Source of the DNA: Streptomyces sp. SLBN-118
Lineage (GTDB): Bacteria; Actinomycetota; Actinomycetes; Streptomycetales; Streptomycetaceae
Assembly: GCF_006715635.1 (NCBI RefSeq)
Contig: NZ_VFNP01000002.1
Location: forward strand, 3,472,001-3,536,000
Reading direction: 5' to 3'
DNA length: 64,000 nucleotides
Shown: positions 18,321-26,407 of the stretch, in pieces
How positions within the stretch are numbered: the first letter of the stretch is position 1
Layout of the letters: each line of letters starts with the position of its first letter
The notes under the pieces: model-generated
The model's input: the letters and a program-made list of their open reading frames with translations, nothing else
Told to the model about the DNA's origin: nothing
The model's database searches: none
Position numbers and translations under genes: made by a program

Positions 18321-18407
18321 GCCCCCCAGCCTGCCACCTCGCCCTTGGCGTCTCCGGATCAGCCGCCGTGGTCAGCCTCACATCGCAGGTGCGGGGCTTG
18401 ATCGGAC

Positions 18408-19148
18408 ATGATGACCCCCATGCGTTTCATGTTCGTCGGCGACTCCATGACCATCGGACGCGCCGGCGACTACACCTGGCGCTACCGGATGTGGCGGCAC
18501 CTTGCCACGACCTTCGACGGCCCGTACGAGATCGTCGGCCCCCGGACCGAGCTCTACGACACGGCGGCGAACGCCCCGGTCTCCCACGCCTACGCCGACC
18601 CCGCCTTCCCGGCCGAAGCCCGGCGCCATCTGTCCGGCTGGGGCGAGGGCTGGCTCCACATGGCCCCGGCCATCCGCGAGACGGTGGCCACGGAGCGGGC
18701 GGACATCCTGCTGGTCTCGCTCGGCCTGATAGACCTCGGCTTCTACACGAACAGCGCCCAGACCGCCCTGAACGCCCGGCAATTCATAGCCGAGGCCCGC
18801 GCGGCCAACCCGCGTGTACGGATGGTCCTGCTGCCGGTCATCCCCAACGTACGGGCCCGCTCCGACGCCCCCTTCGCGGTGGAGTGCGACCGCTTCAACG
18901 AGCTCCTGGCCAAGGCTGTCGCCGACCTGGACACGGCATCCTCGCCGATCCAGCTGGCGTCGCCGCCGCAGTCGTACGCCCTCGACACGGACACGTACGA
19001 CGGGACGCACCCGGGCCCGACGGGCGAACACAAACTGGCGGCGGCGTTCGCGGACACGATGCACCAGGCGTGGGGACTGGGCGGGCCGTACCGCGCATCG
19101 GCTGTGCTGTCAGAGCCGGGCGCCGCCCGCCGTCACCGTCTCGTGTAG
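18408..19148 (+). CDS. SGNH/GDSL-type hydrolase
   Basis: A 246-residue protein with the block I motif FMFVGDSMTIG (catalytic Ser in GDS) and the block V motif DGTHPGPTGEHKLA (Asp-x-x-His). The middle region LLVSLGLIDLGFY stands where GxND is usual, so the oxyanion Asn appears replaced. No signal peptide is seen, so it is probably cytoplasmic. Three ATGs (18408, 18411, 18420) compete and there is no clear ribosome site. Family members are esterases or lipases; the substrate is unknown. Confidence 0.85.
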   Translation: MMTPMRFMFVGDSMTIGRAGDYTWRYRMWRHLATTFDGPYEIVGPRTELYDTAANAPVSHAYADPAFPAEARRHLSGWGEGWLHMAPAIRETVATERADILLVSLGLIDLGFYTNSAQTALNARQFIAEARAANPRVRMVLLPVIPNVRARSDAPFAVECDRFNELLAKAVADLDTASSPIQLASPPQSYALDTDTYDGTHPGPTGEHKLAAAFADTMHQAWGLGGPYRASAVLSEPGAARRHRLV

Positions 19149-19386
19149 CAACTCCGACTCCACGAACGGAACTTCGACCGACGGCCGCGACCGCCACTCC
19201 AACGGCCGCGTCAGCCCGCCCAGCGCGGGGCACCCTGGTGACGCGGCGCCCCGGCCGCTCCGGGTGAGCGCCCGCGAACCGCAGGCGCGAGGCGGGGACG
19301 AGGAACGCACAGTCATGAGGCCCTGTCACCGCGCCACGGCTCCCGGCCCTCCTTCACGACGGCGGCGACAAGGCAAGGGCGGCGGA
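19149..19386. other. Intergenic region, no gene recognised
   Basis: Several overlapping short frames exist on both strands, but none has a ribosome site together with family-like sequence. The region is followed by a terminator hairpin. Confidence 0.4.
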
Positions 19387-19435
19387 GCCTCCGGGCGGGG
19401 GCGAGTCGGCGTTGCACTCGCTCCCGCCCGGAGGC
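19387..19435. terminator. 20-bp hairpin terminator after the MFS operon
   Basis: Arms 19387-19406 and 19416-19435 pair over 20 bp with a single G-T wobble and a 9-nt loop, 9 nt past the MFS stop on the minus strand. Confidence 0.85.
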
Positions 19436-19443
19436 CGATTCGC

Positions 19444-20745
19444 TCAGGCCGCGGCGGGCTGGGGTTCAGGCGCCGTGTGCGTCAGGCGCCCGGCCCGGTG
19501 GAGTCCGTAGAGGGATCCCGCGCAGGCCACGCCGAGGGTGACCAGCGCCAGCCAGGGAAGTGCAGACATGCCGGCCGCGCGGGCGGCGTCGAGTGCCGCC
19601 CCGGTGAGCAGGTTGCCCAAGGTGATTCCGACGCCGCAGATGGTGTTGTAGAGCCCGTAGTGGGTGGCTACGAAGCGGTCGCCGGAGAGGCGGACGATCG
19701 TGTCCATCTCGAAGGGGTACGCGATCATCGTGCCCAGTGCCAGCAGCAGCGCGGCCAGTGTCGGCGGTACGGCGGCGAGGAGCCGGCGTCCCATTCCCTC
19801 GTCCGGCACGGGCACGGCCGTCGCCGCGAGCAGCGGTACGAACGCGAGGCCCATGCTGAGCAGCCCCCAGGCCAGGGCCTGTCCGGGCTCCAGCCTCTCC
19901 TTGCACCACTCGGTCACCTTGGTCTGGCCGAAGATGGTGGAGAGACCGGAGGCGGCGAACAGCAGCGCGACGGCCGCCGTCCCGAACTCGCCGTCGCCGC
20001 CCAGGCGTCGTACCTCCAGCGGCAGCGCCAGATAGACCTGGAAGGACAGGACATACGAGCCGATCATGGCCGTGGCGAAGAGCAGGAACGCGCGGTTGCG
20101 CAGGATGCCCCGCCACTGCCCAAGCACGCTCTCCCTGGCACCTGTGTCCGTGCCCGCGGTCCGGTCCGCCGCCCTGCGGGCCGGCAGCGAGCGGATCTGC
20201 ACGACGCTCAGCAGTGCGAAGATCGCCGCCGAGACGAGGCACGTGATCCGGAAGTCCAGGCCGGTGAGCAGCATCCCCACCAGCGGGCCGAGCAGGATGC
20301 CCGCCTGGTAGAAGACGTTGAACAGGGCGAAGGCCTCGACGCGGCGCTCGCCCGCGTCGGCCGCGAGGTAGGCGCGCACGGCGGGGTTGAACAGCGCCCC
20401 CGCGAAGCCGGTTGCCGCTGAGGCGATGATCAGGGCCGCCACCGAGTCGACCAGGCCGAGCGTGGCGAAGCCGACGGTGCGCAGTATGCATCCGGCGACG
20501 ATCAGCGGCTTGTAGCCGAGTCGGTCGGCGAGGGTGCCGCCGACGAGGAACATGCCCTGCTGGCTGAAGTTCCGTACGCCCAGCACGAGTCCGACCAGCC
20601 AGCCGGCGAGACCGAGCGTGCCGGAGAGGTGGGCGGCCAGGTACGGCATCAGCATGTAGAAGCCGAGGTTGATGGTGAACTGGTTCACCAGGAGCAGTTG
20701 AACGCTCCGCTCGTAGGAGCGGATCTGCGTGAGCATCGCCTTCAC
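19444..20745 (-). CDS. MFS transporter
   Basis: A 433-residue major-facilitator protein with twelve hydrophobic segments. It carries the loop motif [17 protein letters not shown] between segments 2 and 3, and later [18 protein letters not shown]. Its GTG overlaps the stop of the PLP-enzyme gene in a GTGA junction, so the two are translationally coupled and probably work as synthase and exporter. Substrate is unknown; siderophore or modified amino acid export is a guess from context. Confidence 0.88.
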   Translation of the reverse strand: MKAMLTQIRSYERSVQLLLVNQFTINLGFYMLMPYLAAHLSGTLGLAGWLVGLVLGVRNFSQQGMFLVGGTLADRLGYKPLIVAGCILRTVGFATLGLVDSVAALIIASAATGFAGALFNPAVRAYLAADAGERRVEAFALFNVFYQAGILLGPLVGMLLTGLDFRITCLVSAAIFALLSVVQIRSLPARRAADRTAGTDTGARESVLGQWRGILRNRAFLLFATAMIGSYVLSFQVYLALPLEVRRLGGDGEFGTAAVALLFAASGLSTIFGQTKVTEWCKERLEPGQALAWGLLSMGLAFVPLLAATAVPVPDEGMGRRLLAAVPPTLAALLLALGTMIAYPFEMDTIVRLSGDRFVATHYGLYNTICGVGITLGNLLTGAALDAARAAGMSALPWLALVTLGVACAGSLYGLHRAGRLTHTAPEPQPAAA

Positions 20746-21851
20746 TTCTGGCCACCTCCGGTGCCCTCCGCCTGGGCCGTCGGGGAGAGCGGGTCGCTCA
20801 CCTGCGTGCAGCGGGTCCAGCGGGCGACTTCCTTCTCGTCGAGGCGGCCGATGGCCTCCGGTTCGGGCGCCGGAGTCACGCCCAGCAGTCCGTGCTCGGC
20901 GCAGTACTGGTCGTCGTAGACGGTCTCCAGATAGCGCTGGGGCCCGTCAGGGAAGATCGCCACGACACGTGTGTTCCGGAGGGCCGTACGCGCGACCCAG
21001 CCCGCAACGAGCGCGACCGCGCCGACGCTCCAGCCCCCCGTGGCGTAGTGCGAGGCAGCCAACTGCCTGCAGGCCCAGACGGATTCGGCCGGCGCTACCC
21101 AGTGCACCTCGCTGAAGTTCTCGTACGCCACATTGCGCGGGTAGATGCTGGAGCCGAGTCCGCGCATAAGGCGGGGCCGGGCGGGCTGTCCGAAGATGGT
21201 CGAGCCGATGGTGTCCACGCCCACCAGCCGCATCTGCGGGTACAGCTGGCGCAGGACGCGGGAGATGCCCGCGGAGTGGCCGCCCGTGCCGACGCTGCAG
21301 ACGAGGACGTCGATGTGGCCTATCTGCGAGGCGAGTTCGAGGGCGAGGGGGGTGTAGGCGGCGACGTTGTCGGGGTTGTTGTACTGGTCGGGGCACCAGG
21401 CTCCGGGGTGCTGCGCCATGAGTTCGGCGACGCGGTCGCGGCGGGCCTGCTGCCAGCCGCCGGTCGGGTGCGGCTCGGGGACCATGTCGACGATTGCACC
21501 GTAGGCAGCGAGCAGCCGGTTCATCGACGGTTCGAGGCCGGGGTCGGTGACCAGCGTGACGGGGTGTCCGTGGACCATTCCGGCCAGTGCGAGGCCGAGG
21601 CCGAGGGTGCCGCTGGTCGACTCGATGATCGGACGTCCCGGCTGCAACTCACCGCGGGCGCGGGCCCGTTCGACCATGTACAGGGCCGGGCGGTCCTTGA
21701 TGCCGCCCGGGTTGAAGCCCTCCAGCTTGGCCCAGAAGCCGCGGCCGGGCGGGGTGAAGGGCTGGGAGACCCGCAGGACAGGGGTGTTGCCGACGAGTCC
21801 CTGGAGGGTGGAGTCGGCGGGGATGAGGTCACTCGTGGTCAGGGAGTGCAT
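20742..21851 (-). CDS. Cysteine-synthase-like PLP-dependent enzyme
   Basis: A 369-residue fold-type II PLP enzyme: [15 protein letters not shown] with the PLP Lys at residue 52, and the phosphate loop [11 protein letters not shown]. The substrate loop reads [12 protein letters not shown], whereas CysK has TSGNTG; the Asn is replaced by Thr, hinting at a different acceptor or donor. Relatives include CysK, cystathionine synthase and SbnA, which makes a siderophore precursor. ATG 21851 has AGAAAGAA upstream. A C-terminal tail of about 40 residues ends in a Gly-rich stretch. The MFS exporter is coupled downstream. Confidence 0.85.
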   Translation of the reverse strand: MHSLTTSDLIPADSTLQGLVGNTPVLRVSQPFTPPGRGFWAKLEGFNPGGIKDRPALYMVERARARGELQPGRPIIESTSGTLGLGLALAGMVHGHPVTLVTDPGLEPSMNRLLAAYGAIVDMVPEPHPTGGWQQARRDRVAELMAQHPGAWCPDQYNNPDNVAAYTPLALELASQIGHIDVLVCSVGTGGHSAGISRVLRQLYPQMRLVGVDTIGSTIFGQPARPRLMRGLGSSIYPRNVAYENFSEVHWVAPAESVWACRQLAASHYATGGWSVGAVALVAGWVARTALRNTRVVAIFPDGPQRYLETVYDDQYCAEHGLLGVTPAPEPEAIGRLDEKEVARWTRCTQVSDPLSPTAQAEGTGGGQK

Positions 21852-21957
21852 TTCTTTCGCTCTCGTTCGGTGACTGACGCGTACGGATGCTCATCTCGCG
21901 CGGCGGCCCGAGCACGGCGCGCGGCGGTTCGGCCAGGGCCGAGCCGCGGGGCGGCAT

Positions 21958-22386
21958 CTAAATGCGCCACCGGCGGTTGGCGGTGAGAGCGGACCGGCCG
22001 TTGCTCGGCAGCAGTCTTCGGACGCCGCCGGAGGGCTCGTGCGAAGGAGTTCCTGTGGCGTCCGTCAGCGGCAGCGCGGTGACGGCGGGCGGCGGGATCC
22101 GAGCGGGCGACTGCGGGAAGACCGCCTGTCCGGGGCAGAGATCGTGGCAACGGTCGGGAGGCTCGATTGCGTCGAGGATCTCGCCGTCGTGGTCCTCCGC
22201 GGACAGAGGGGCTTCATTCGACGCCGCGGCTGGGCGTTCGGGCGTCTCAGGTGCATGGCGATGATGGCCGAAGCACGCCAGCAGCATGAACAGCAGGGCG
22301 TACAGCGTGCCCCGGACGAGTTGGCTCCCGCGGAGCAGACGTAACCATGAGGCATGGGTACGCGAGGGGGCAGGGGTGGGGGGCAC
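21958..22386 (-). CDS. Small membrane protein with His/Cys-bearing tail
   Basis: A 142-residue protein with one transmembrane segment (LVRGTLYALLFMLLACFG) followed by HHRHAPETPER, an acidic stretch, and RCHDLCPGQAVFPQSPARIPPPAVTALP. GTG 22386 has GGAG 6 nt upstream. Its plan resembles the DUF6153-like protein encoded just upstream: one membrane segment, histidines, then a Cys motif and Pro-rich end. It precedes the PLP-enzyme gene in the same direction. The His and Cys residues could bind metal, which is inference. Confidence 0.6.
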   Translation of the reverse strand: MPPTPAPSRTHASWLRLLRGSQLVRGTLYALLFMLLACFGHHRHAPETPERPAAASNEAPLSAEDHDGEILDAIEPPDRCHDLCPGQAVFPQSPARIPPPAVTALPLTDATGTPSHEPSGGVRRLLPSNGRSALTANRRWRI

Positions 22387-22613
22387 GGGTTCTCCAGGCG
22401 GCAGTCACTACCCGTACGGGAAGACTCCTGGTCGGGGCAGTGATCGGTGGGGGGTCGGGAAAAGAGCCGTCGACCGTCCCCGCGCCACGCTGTGGGGCGC
22501 CGTGCGCGCAGGAGGTCAGACGCCATGGACCGGTCGCCGGGAGAAGGCATGGCACGGCCTCGGGCCGAGTCCAGGATTCCCGGGCAGAAGTCGACCGGTC
22601 GTAAGGCGCTGAC

Positions 22614-23078
22614 CTAGATACGAAGAACCGCGGAGTCCGCCACTTGAGTTATCGGGGCTGCGAAATCCCGTACCGCGGCATGACGGGCGGGCACGGCGCC
22701 GGGCACATCGTCGCCGTCCTCCGAGCCCAGCGGAGACAGACAGGGCACCGCCACGGCGGGACCCTGTGGAGGCTGTCCCAGCGCACAGTCCTCGACAGCG
22801 TGCTGATGTCCGTGGCCGTCGTCATGGCCCTTCGGCTGCGCGTTGGCCAGATGTCCCGACGTGGCACTCGCAACGTTTTCACGCTCGACGGTGGGCTCAA
22901 AATGAGTACCCGATACCGAGACGCCCTCATCGGCGACGAGGTGACTCATCGTGGCGTCAGGGTTGACGGCGTGCGTGTACAGCAGGCCGAAGAGGAGTAG
23001 ACCCAGTCCCAGCACACGCCACAGAGCCGCTGATGAGCGGCTCCTCGACGCACGAGAAGGAGACCAGGCCGTAATCAT
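22614..23078 (-). CDS. DUF6153-like small membrane protein
   Basis: A 154-residue protein with one membrane segment (LWRVLGLGLLLFGLLYTHAV) and a long tail containing GHDDGHGHQHAVEDCALGQPPQGPAVAVPCLSPLG. This matches the DUF6153 family of Streptomyces as I remember it. The HGHQH cluster and two Cys suggest metal contact outside the membrane. A -10 box (TAGGAT) 6 nt before ATG 23078 points to a leaderless message, and a perfect inverted repeat covers that box. Confidence 0.65.
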   Translation of the reverse strand: MITAWSPSRASRSRSSAALWRVLGLGLLLFGLLYTHAVNPDATMSHLVADEGVSVSGTHFEPTVERENVASATSGHLANAQPKGHDDGHGHQHAVEDCALGQPPQGPAVAVPCLSPLGSEDGDDVPGAVPARHAAVRDFAAPITQVADSAVLRI

Positions 23079-23079
23079 G

Positions 23080-23102
23080 CCGTGATCCTAACCGGATCAC
23101 GG
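23080..23102. promoter_or_regulatory. Inverted repeat operator over the DUF6153-like gene promoter
   Basis: Perfect 9-bp arms CCGTGATCC and GGATCACGG with a 5-nt spacer end 2 nt before the ATG and cover the -10 box TAGGAT (23090-23085, minus strand). A bound repressor would block the start of the four-gene operon. Confidence 0.6.
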
Positions 23103-23328
23103 GGACTCGGGCACGCCGGCTCAGGAGAACACAGCGTGAACAAGCCACATGACGGCGCTGGCGCCACCCGGTGGGATCAATCGCACCGAATGCCGGGAAC
23201 TTCGCCGTTCCGCAAAGGTCCCGCCCGGCTCCGCGCGGCGGCCACGGAGGGCAGGGAAAGCATTCTGCGAACTCAGGCACTCAATCCCGAAGAGTCGGCG
23301 AACTCGTCGAACAGGTGGCGCAGCGACT

Positions 23329-23391
23329 GTGACCACGGACCTCGATTGGTTCAAGAGCAGCTACAGCGGCGACCAGGGCGAGTGCGTCTAA
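23329..23391 (+). pseudogene. DUF397 remnant (20 codons)
   Basis: GTG starts a peptide VTTDLDWFKSSYSGDQGECV and then TAA. The sequence is the start of a DUF397 domain (WFKSSYSG...GECV), which normally continues for about 40 more residues. The stop right after ECV and a terminator 4 nt later suggest deletion of the rest. No XRE partner remains next to it. Confidence 0.55.
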
Positions 23392-23393
23392 TT

Positions 23394-23425
23394 GAGGCCG
23401 TCAGGCACACTGCCTGACGGCCCTC
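23394..23425. terminator. Bidirectional hairpin terminator
   Basis: Perfect 12-bp stem GGCCGTCAGGCA/TGCCTGACGGCC with a 3-nt loop, between the DUF397 remnant and the convergent secreted-protein gene whose stop it touches. Confidence 0.8.
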
Positions 23426-23888
23426 AGAACACGAACGGGCCAGGCGCCTGCGCGGATGTGGCGTTGCACGTCGCCGTGATGCCGAAGACGACGACCGTCA
23501 GCGACTTCCCCTCCAGGCTGTCCCCCGCGGCGACCGTCCCGGTGAGTGGGCCCGTCGACACGTCGCCCCCGGCCGGGATGGCCGGGTTGGAGTTGCCGGT
23601 GAACGTCGCCGTGCCGGAGCCGTTCTTGGTGAGGCCGAGGGTCGACTTGACCGAGTTCGCCGAGATGGCGATGGGGGACTTGATGGCCGAAGTCGACAGG
23701 CTGATGGTCGCCGCCGTGCCGTCCTGGGTGGCCGTGAGCGTTGCCGTGCCGGAGCCGAAGGAACCGCAGTCGAAGGAGATGGTGGCCGTCTCCGGCGTCA
23801 CGGCGGTGGCGATGGGCGCCATGACGAGCACGCCTGCGGCGACAGCTCCGCCCAGTAACGCGCCTGTTGTGAATGTGCCGTACTTCAT
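23424..23888 (-). CDS. Small secreted protein, function unknown
   Basis: A 154-residue protein with a signal peptide (FTTGALLGGAVAAGVLVMAPIATAV). The rest is Ser/Thr/Gly/Ala-rich beta-type sequence with two Cys (FDCGSFG and TATCNATS) likely forming one disulfide. No catalytic motif is visible. ATG 23888 is chosen because it starts the signal peptide correctly; an upstream in-frame extension to 23930 is also open and the ribosome site is weak. I do not recognise the family. Confidence 0.7.
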   Translation of the reverse strand: MKYGTFTTGALLGGAVAAGVLVMAPIATAVTPETATISFDCGSFGSGTATLTATQDGTAATISLSTSAIKSPIAISANSVKSTLGLTKNGSGTATFTGNSNPAIPAGGDVSTGPLTGTVAAGDSLEGKSLTVVVFGITATCNATSAQAPGPFVF

Positions 23889-24184
23889 GAGGAGTCCCGC
23901 CTTCGTGTGGGGGTTACGGGCTGGCGTCACCGGCCGCCACGTCGGTTCGCGGCTCAGCTCCCTGACGAGCAGTCAGCGACACTGCCATTGCGGCATGGAC
24001 ACTTCAAAATGGCAAGGCGGATTCCGCAGGCTTCACCGCGGACCGGCCAATTCCGGCCTTCACATCTGCGCGGCCGATCCGCGCCTCATATCCCTCAACT
24101 CCCCTGACAGAAAAGGCCTGTTGTAAAACTTCAGGTAGATCTAGGCTGACGCGGTCACAAACCCCACAGGAAGGCTTCACAATC

Positions 24185-24598
24185 ATGCGCAAGCTCAGCC
24201 GTATCGCCGCGGTCGTCGGCGCCGGTGCCGCCATCGCTCTCGGCAACGTCTCCAGCGCCCAGGCCGCCAGCACCTGGTACGCCTACGCGCACACCTCCAG
24301 CACGGCCTACGGCACCTTCACGGACGACGGTGACGAGTTCAGAGCCTGTGACACCAAGGCGGACGGCCTCGGCGTCTGGCTGAAGATCACCGCCACCTGG
24401 TACGCGGGCCCCAACGACGTTCCGTACACCGGCAGCTTCGAGCGGTACTTCACCCCGGGCGACGGCAACTGCACCGAGTACCACCACGGCAACCTCGTCG
24501 AGGACCGCACGGTCAAGCTGACCGTCTGCCTCGGTAACACCGTCAACGGCCACACCAGCCGTTTCGACTGCGGCGCGACCATCACCGCCAAGTCCTGA
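24185..24598 (+). CDS. Small secreted protein with two disulfide-like Cys pairs
   Basis: A 137-residue protein with a clear signal peptide (RKLSRIAAVVGAGAAIALGNVSSAQA). The mature part has STWYAYAHTSSTAYGTF, then single Cys residues at FRACDT, GNCTEY, VCLGN and FDCGA. It is rich in aromatic residues and probably an all-beta extracellular domain. AGGAAGG precedes ATG 24185. Function is unknown. A hairpin separates it from the convergent AhpD-like gene. Confidence 0.75.
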   Translation: MRKLSRIAAVVGAGAAIALGNVSSAQAASTWYAYAHTSSTAYGTFTDDGDEFRACDTKADGLGVWLKITATWYAGPNDVPYTGSFERYFTPGDGNCTEYHHGNLVEDRTVKLTVCLGNTVNGHTSRFDCGATITAKS

Positions 24599-24606
24599 CG
24601 CCCGCC

Positions 24607-24629
24607 GGGGCGCCCGCCCCGGGCGCCCC
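24607..24629. terminator. Bidirectional hairpin terminator
   Basis: Perfect 9-bp stem GGGGCGCCC/GGGCGCCCC with a 5-nt loop exactly between convergent stops. Confidence 0.75.
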
Positions 24630-25133
24630 CTACGCGCGCGTGAGCCGGTTGGCGAGCGTCGACATCGTGTACGTACCGATGCCCATGACCACCTCCAGAG
24701 CGTTCTGCTCCGTATAGCCGTGCCCGAAGAACGCCTTCAGCTCCGCCTCACCCACGCCACCCGCCGTGCGCAGCGCCTCCAGCGTGAACTGCCGTACCGC
24801 TTCGAGCCGTTCGTCGTCCAGCGGCTGCCGCTCGCGCAGCGCGGCGATCACATGCTCGTCCGCGCCCAGCGCCCGCAGCTTGCCGGTGTGCATCTCGACG
24901 CACACATGGCACTCGTTCCGCGCCGCGACCACCATGACGACCACCTCTCGGACGACCGGGTCCAGGGTCGTCTGCTCGAACATCGCGCTGAGCTTCAGGA
25001 AGCCGTCCAGCAGCTGCGGCGAGGAGGCGAGCTTCGCGACGGCCGGTGGCAGATGACCCAGGTGCTTGATCGTGGACTCCATGGCGCGACGTGACGCGGG
25101 CGGAGCCGATTCCAGGGTGTGTTCGGTGAACAT
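24630..25133 (-). CDS. Carboxymuconolactone decarboxylase / AhpD-like protein
   Basis: A 167-residue helical protein with the redox motif ARNECHVCVEMHTGKLRALGA, i.e. Cys-x-x-Cys followed by His, as in AhpD and related alkylhydroperoxidase-like proteins. TLDPVVREVVVMVVA before it is the usual helix. It likely reduces peroxides or supports a thiol peroxidase. Its start lies 24 bp from a divergent MarR gene, a common arrangement in which the MarR protein senses oxidants or electrophiles and controls both genes. Confidence 0.85.
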   Translation of the reverse strand: MFTEHTLESAPPASRRAMESTIKHLGHLPPAVAKLASSPQLLDGFLKLSAMFEQTTLDPVVREVVVMVVAARNECHVCVEMHTGKLRALGADEHVIAALRERQPLDDERLEAVRQFTLEALRTAGGVGEAELKAFFGHGYTEQNALEVVMGIGTYTMSTLANRLTRA

Positions 25134-25144
25134 GCAAGGTCTCC

Positions 25145-25150
25145 TACAAT
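25145..25150 (+). promoter_or_regulatory. -10 box of leaderless marR promoter
   Basis: TACAAT ends 7 nt before ATG 25158 with no ribosome site between. Confidence 0.5.
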
Positions 25151-25192
25151 CGACAACATGGTTGACGACAAGAAGGTAAATCAGGTTGTCGA
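25150..25192. promoter_or_regulatory. MarR operator candidate
   Basis: TCGACAAC (25150-25157) is followed by the near-inverted GTTGACGA (25161-25168) and by a perfect inverted copy GTTGTCGA (25185-25192). The site overlaps the start of the marR gene in the divergent promoter region and suggests autoregulation. Confidence 0.45.
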
Positions 25193-25673
25193 ATTGCGCA
25201 ACGGGCTAGGTGATACGCCTGGTTACGAGCTGCCCCTGCTCCTCTTCGCCGGGTTCCGCTCCCTCATCGACCGCCTCCACGCCGAGCTGGCCCAGCAGGG
25301 CCACCCGGACCTCCGGCCCGCGTACGGCTTCGCGATGCAGGCGATCGGCGCGGGCGGCGCGACCGCCAGCGAGGTCGGGCGGCGGCTCGGGGTCTCCAAG
25401 CAGGCCGCGGGCAAGACGGTCGACCGCCTCGTCACCCTCGGCTACGCGGAGCGCACGGACGACCCGTCCGACGCCCGCCGCAAGCTCGTCCGCCTCACCC
25501 CGCACGGTATTGACGCGCTGGCCCGCTCTGCGGCGATCTTCGACGAACTGCGGGCGGAGTGGGCGGGCGCGGTCGGCGCGGGGCCCGTACGCGAGATCGA
25601 GGAGACGCTGCGTACGGTCGTCCCGGCGGACGCGTTCCGGCTGGACGCGGCGGGGTGGTTCGGCGGAGCGTGA
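25158..25673 (+). CDS. MarR-family regulator
   Basis: A 171-residue winged-helix protein. The DNA-binding part reads GGATASEVGRRLGVSKQAAGKTVDRLVTLGYAERTDDPSDARRKLVRLT, with the wing at DPSDARRK. No Cys is visible, so it is more likely ligand-sensing than thiol-oxidised. ATG 25158 is chosen because a -10 box lies 7 nt upstream; the longer frame from 25119 runs into the divergent gene. It probably controls itself and the AhpD-like gene. Confidence 0.88.
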   Translation: MVDDKKVNQVVELRNGLGDTPGYELPLLLFAGFRSLIDRLHAELAQQGHPDLRPAYGFAMQAIGAGGATASEVGRRLGVSKQAAGKTVDRLVTLGYAERTDDPSDARRKLVRLTPHGIDALARSAAIFDELRAEWAGAVGAGPVREIEETLRTVVPADAFRLDAAGWFGGA

Positions 25674-25765
25674 CGAGTCCTCGCCACGGTGTGACGTTGT
25701 CACGGTGCGTATCGTTGTACGAGGCGACTGCATGCAACCACGCGGCAGTGGGGAGGAGCGCCACG

Positions 25766-26356
25766 ATGACCGTCGTAGAGAGCGGCAGGATCGACATGGC
25801 CGACGACAACGCCGAGCGCTTGGACGAGTGGTTCAAGAGGCTTGAGCAGATGCCCGTCCCCGAGGGAGTCAAGGTTGAGATCGTCGGGGGTAACGTCTTC
25901 ATGTCGCCGCAGCGGAACGTCCATTGGCAGATCATCCGCAGGATCGTCAGAGCGCTGGAAGACAAGTTCGGCATGGATGTAGAGGTCCTGTCGGACGTAC
26001 GCATCGATTTTCCCGGCCCGCAGAACGGCTTCTGCCCTGACGTGGCAAAGCTCCGCGACGGAGCGGTGGAGGACAGCCGTGGCCGCTGGCGCTTCGAGGA
26101 CGTGGAGTTCATCGCCGAGGTGATTTCCACGGGCACAGCACTCAACGACTACGGCCCGAAGAAAATCGCCTACGCCGTCGCCGAGGTCCCCGTCTTCTTG
26201 ATCGTCGACCCGTACACCGGTAAGTGTCTCCTCCACACCCAGCCCAAGGACGGGGACTACACGACCGAGACGAAAGTCGCCTTCGGGCAGCCGCTCGACC
26301 TCACCGCCACCCCCCTCGGGCTCACCCTCTCCACCGCCGAGTTCCCCCGCGACTGA
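25766..26356 (+). CDS. Uma2-family putative endonuclease
   Basis: A 196-residue protein of the Uma2 (DUF820) PD-(D/E)XK-like family: VEIVGGNVFMSPQRNVHWQIIRRIV at the start of the fold, NGFCPDVAKLRD with the catalytic Asp, VEFIAEVISTGTALNDYGPKKIAYAVAEVPVFLIVDP with the acidic residue and a Lys. Family proteins are abundant in Streptomyces and their role is unproven. ATG 25766 has GGGGAGGAG upstream. It appears monocistronic. Confidence 0.85.
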   Translation: MTVVESGRIDMADDNAERLDEWFKRLEQMPVPEGVKVEIVGGNVFMSPQRNVHWQIIRRIVRALEDKFGMDVEVLSDVRIDFPGPQNGFCPDVAKLRDGAVEDSRGRWRFEDVEFIAEVISTGTALNDYGPKKIAYAVAEVPVFLIVDPYTGKCLLHTQPKDGDYTTETKVAFGQPLDLTATPLGLTLSTAEFPRD

Positions 26357-26407
26357 TCCCCTTATCCGCTTGCCTGGAGCGCGCTCCAAGGCGTTGGCTG
26401 AAGAACC

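Noticed and set aside
19110..19316. Minus-strand frame of 68 codons beside the SGNH gene
   Set aside because: No ribosome site, low-complexity sequence and overlap with the SGNH gene's end.
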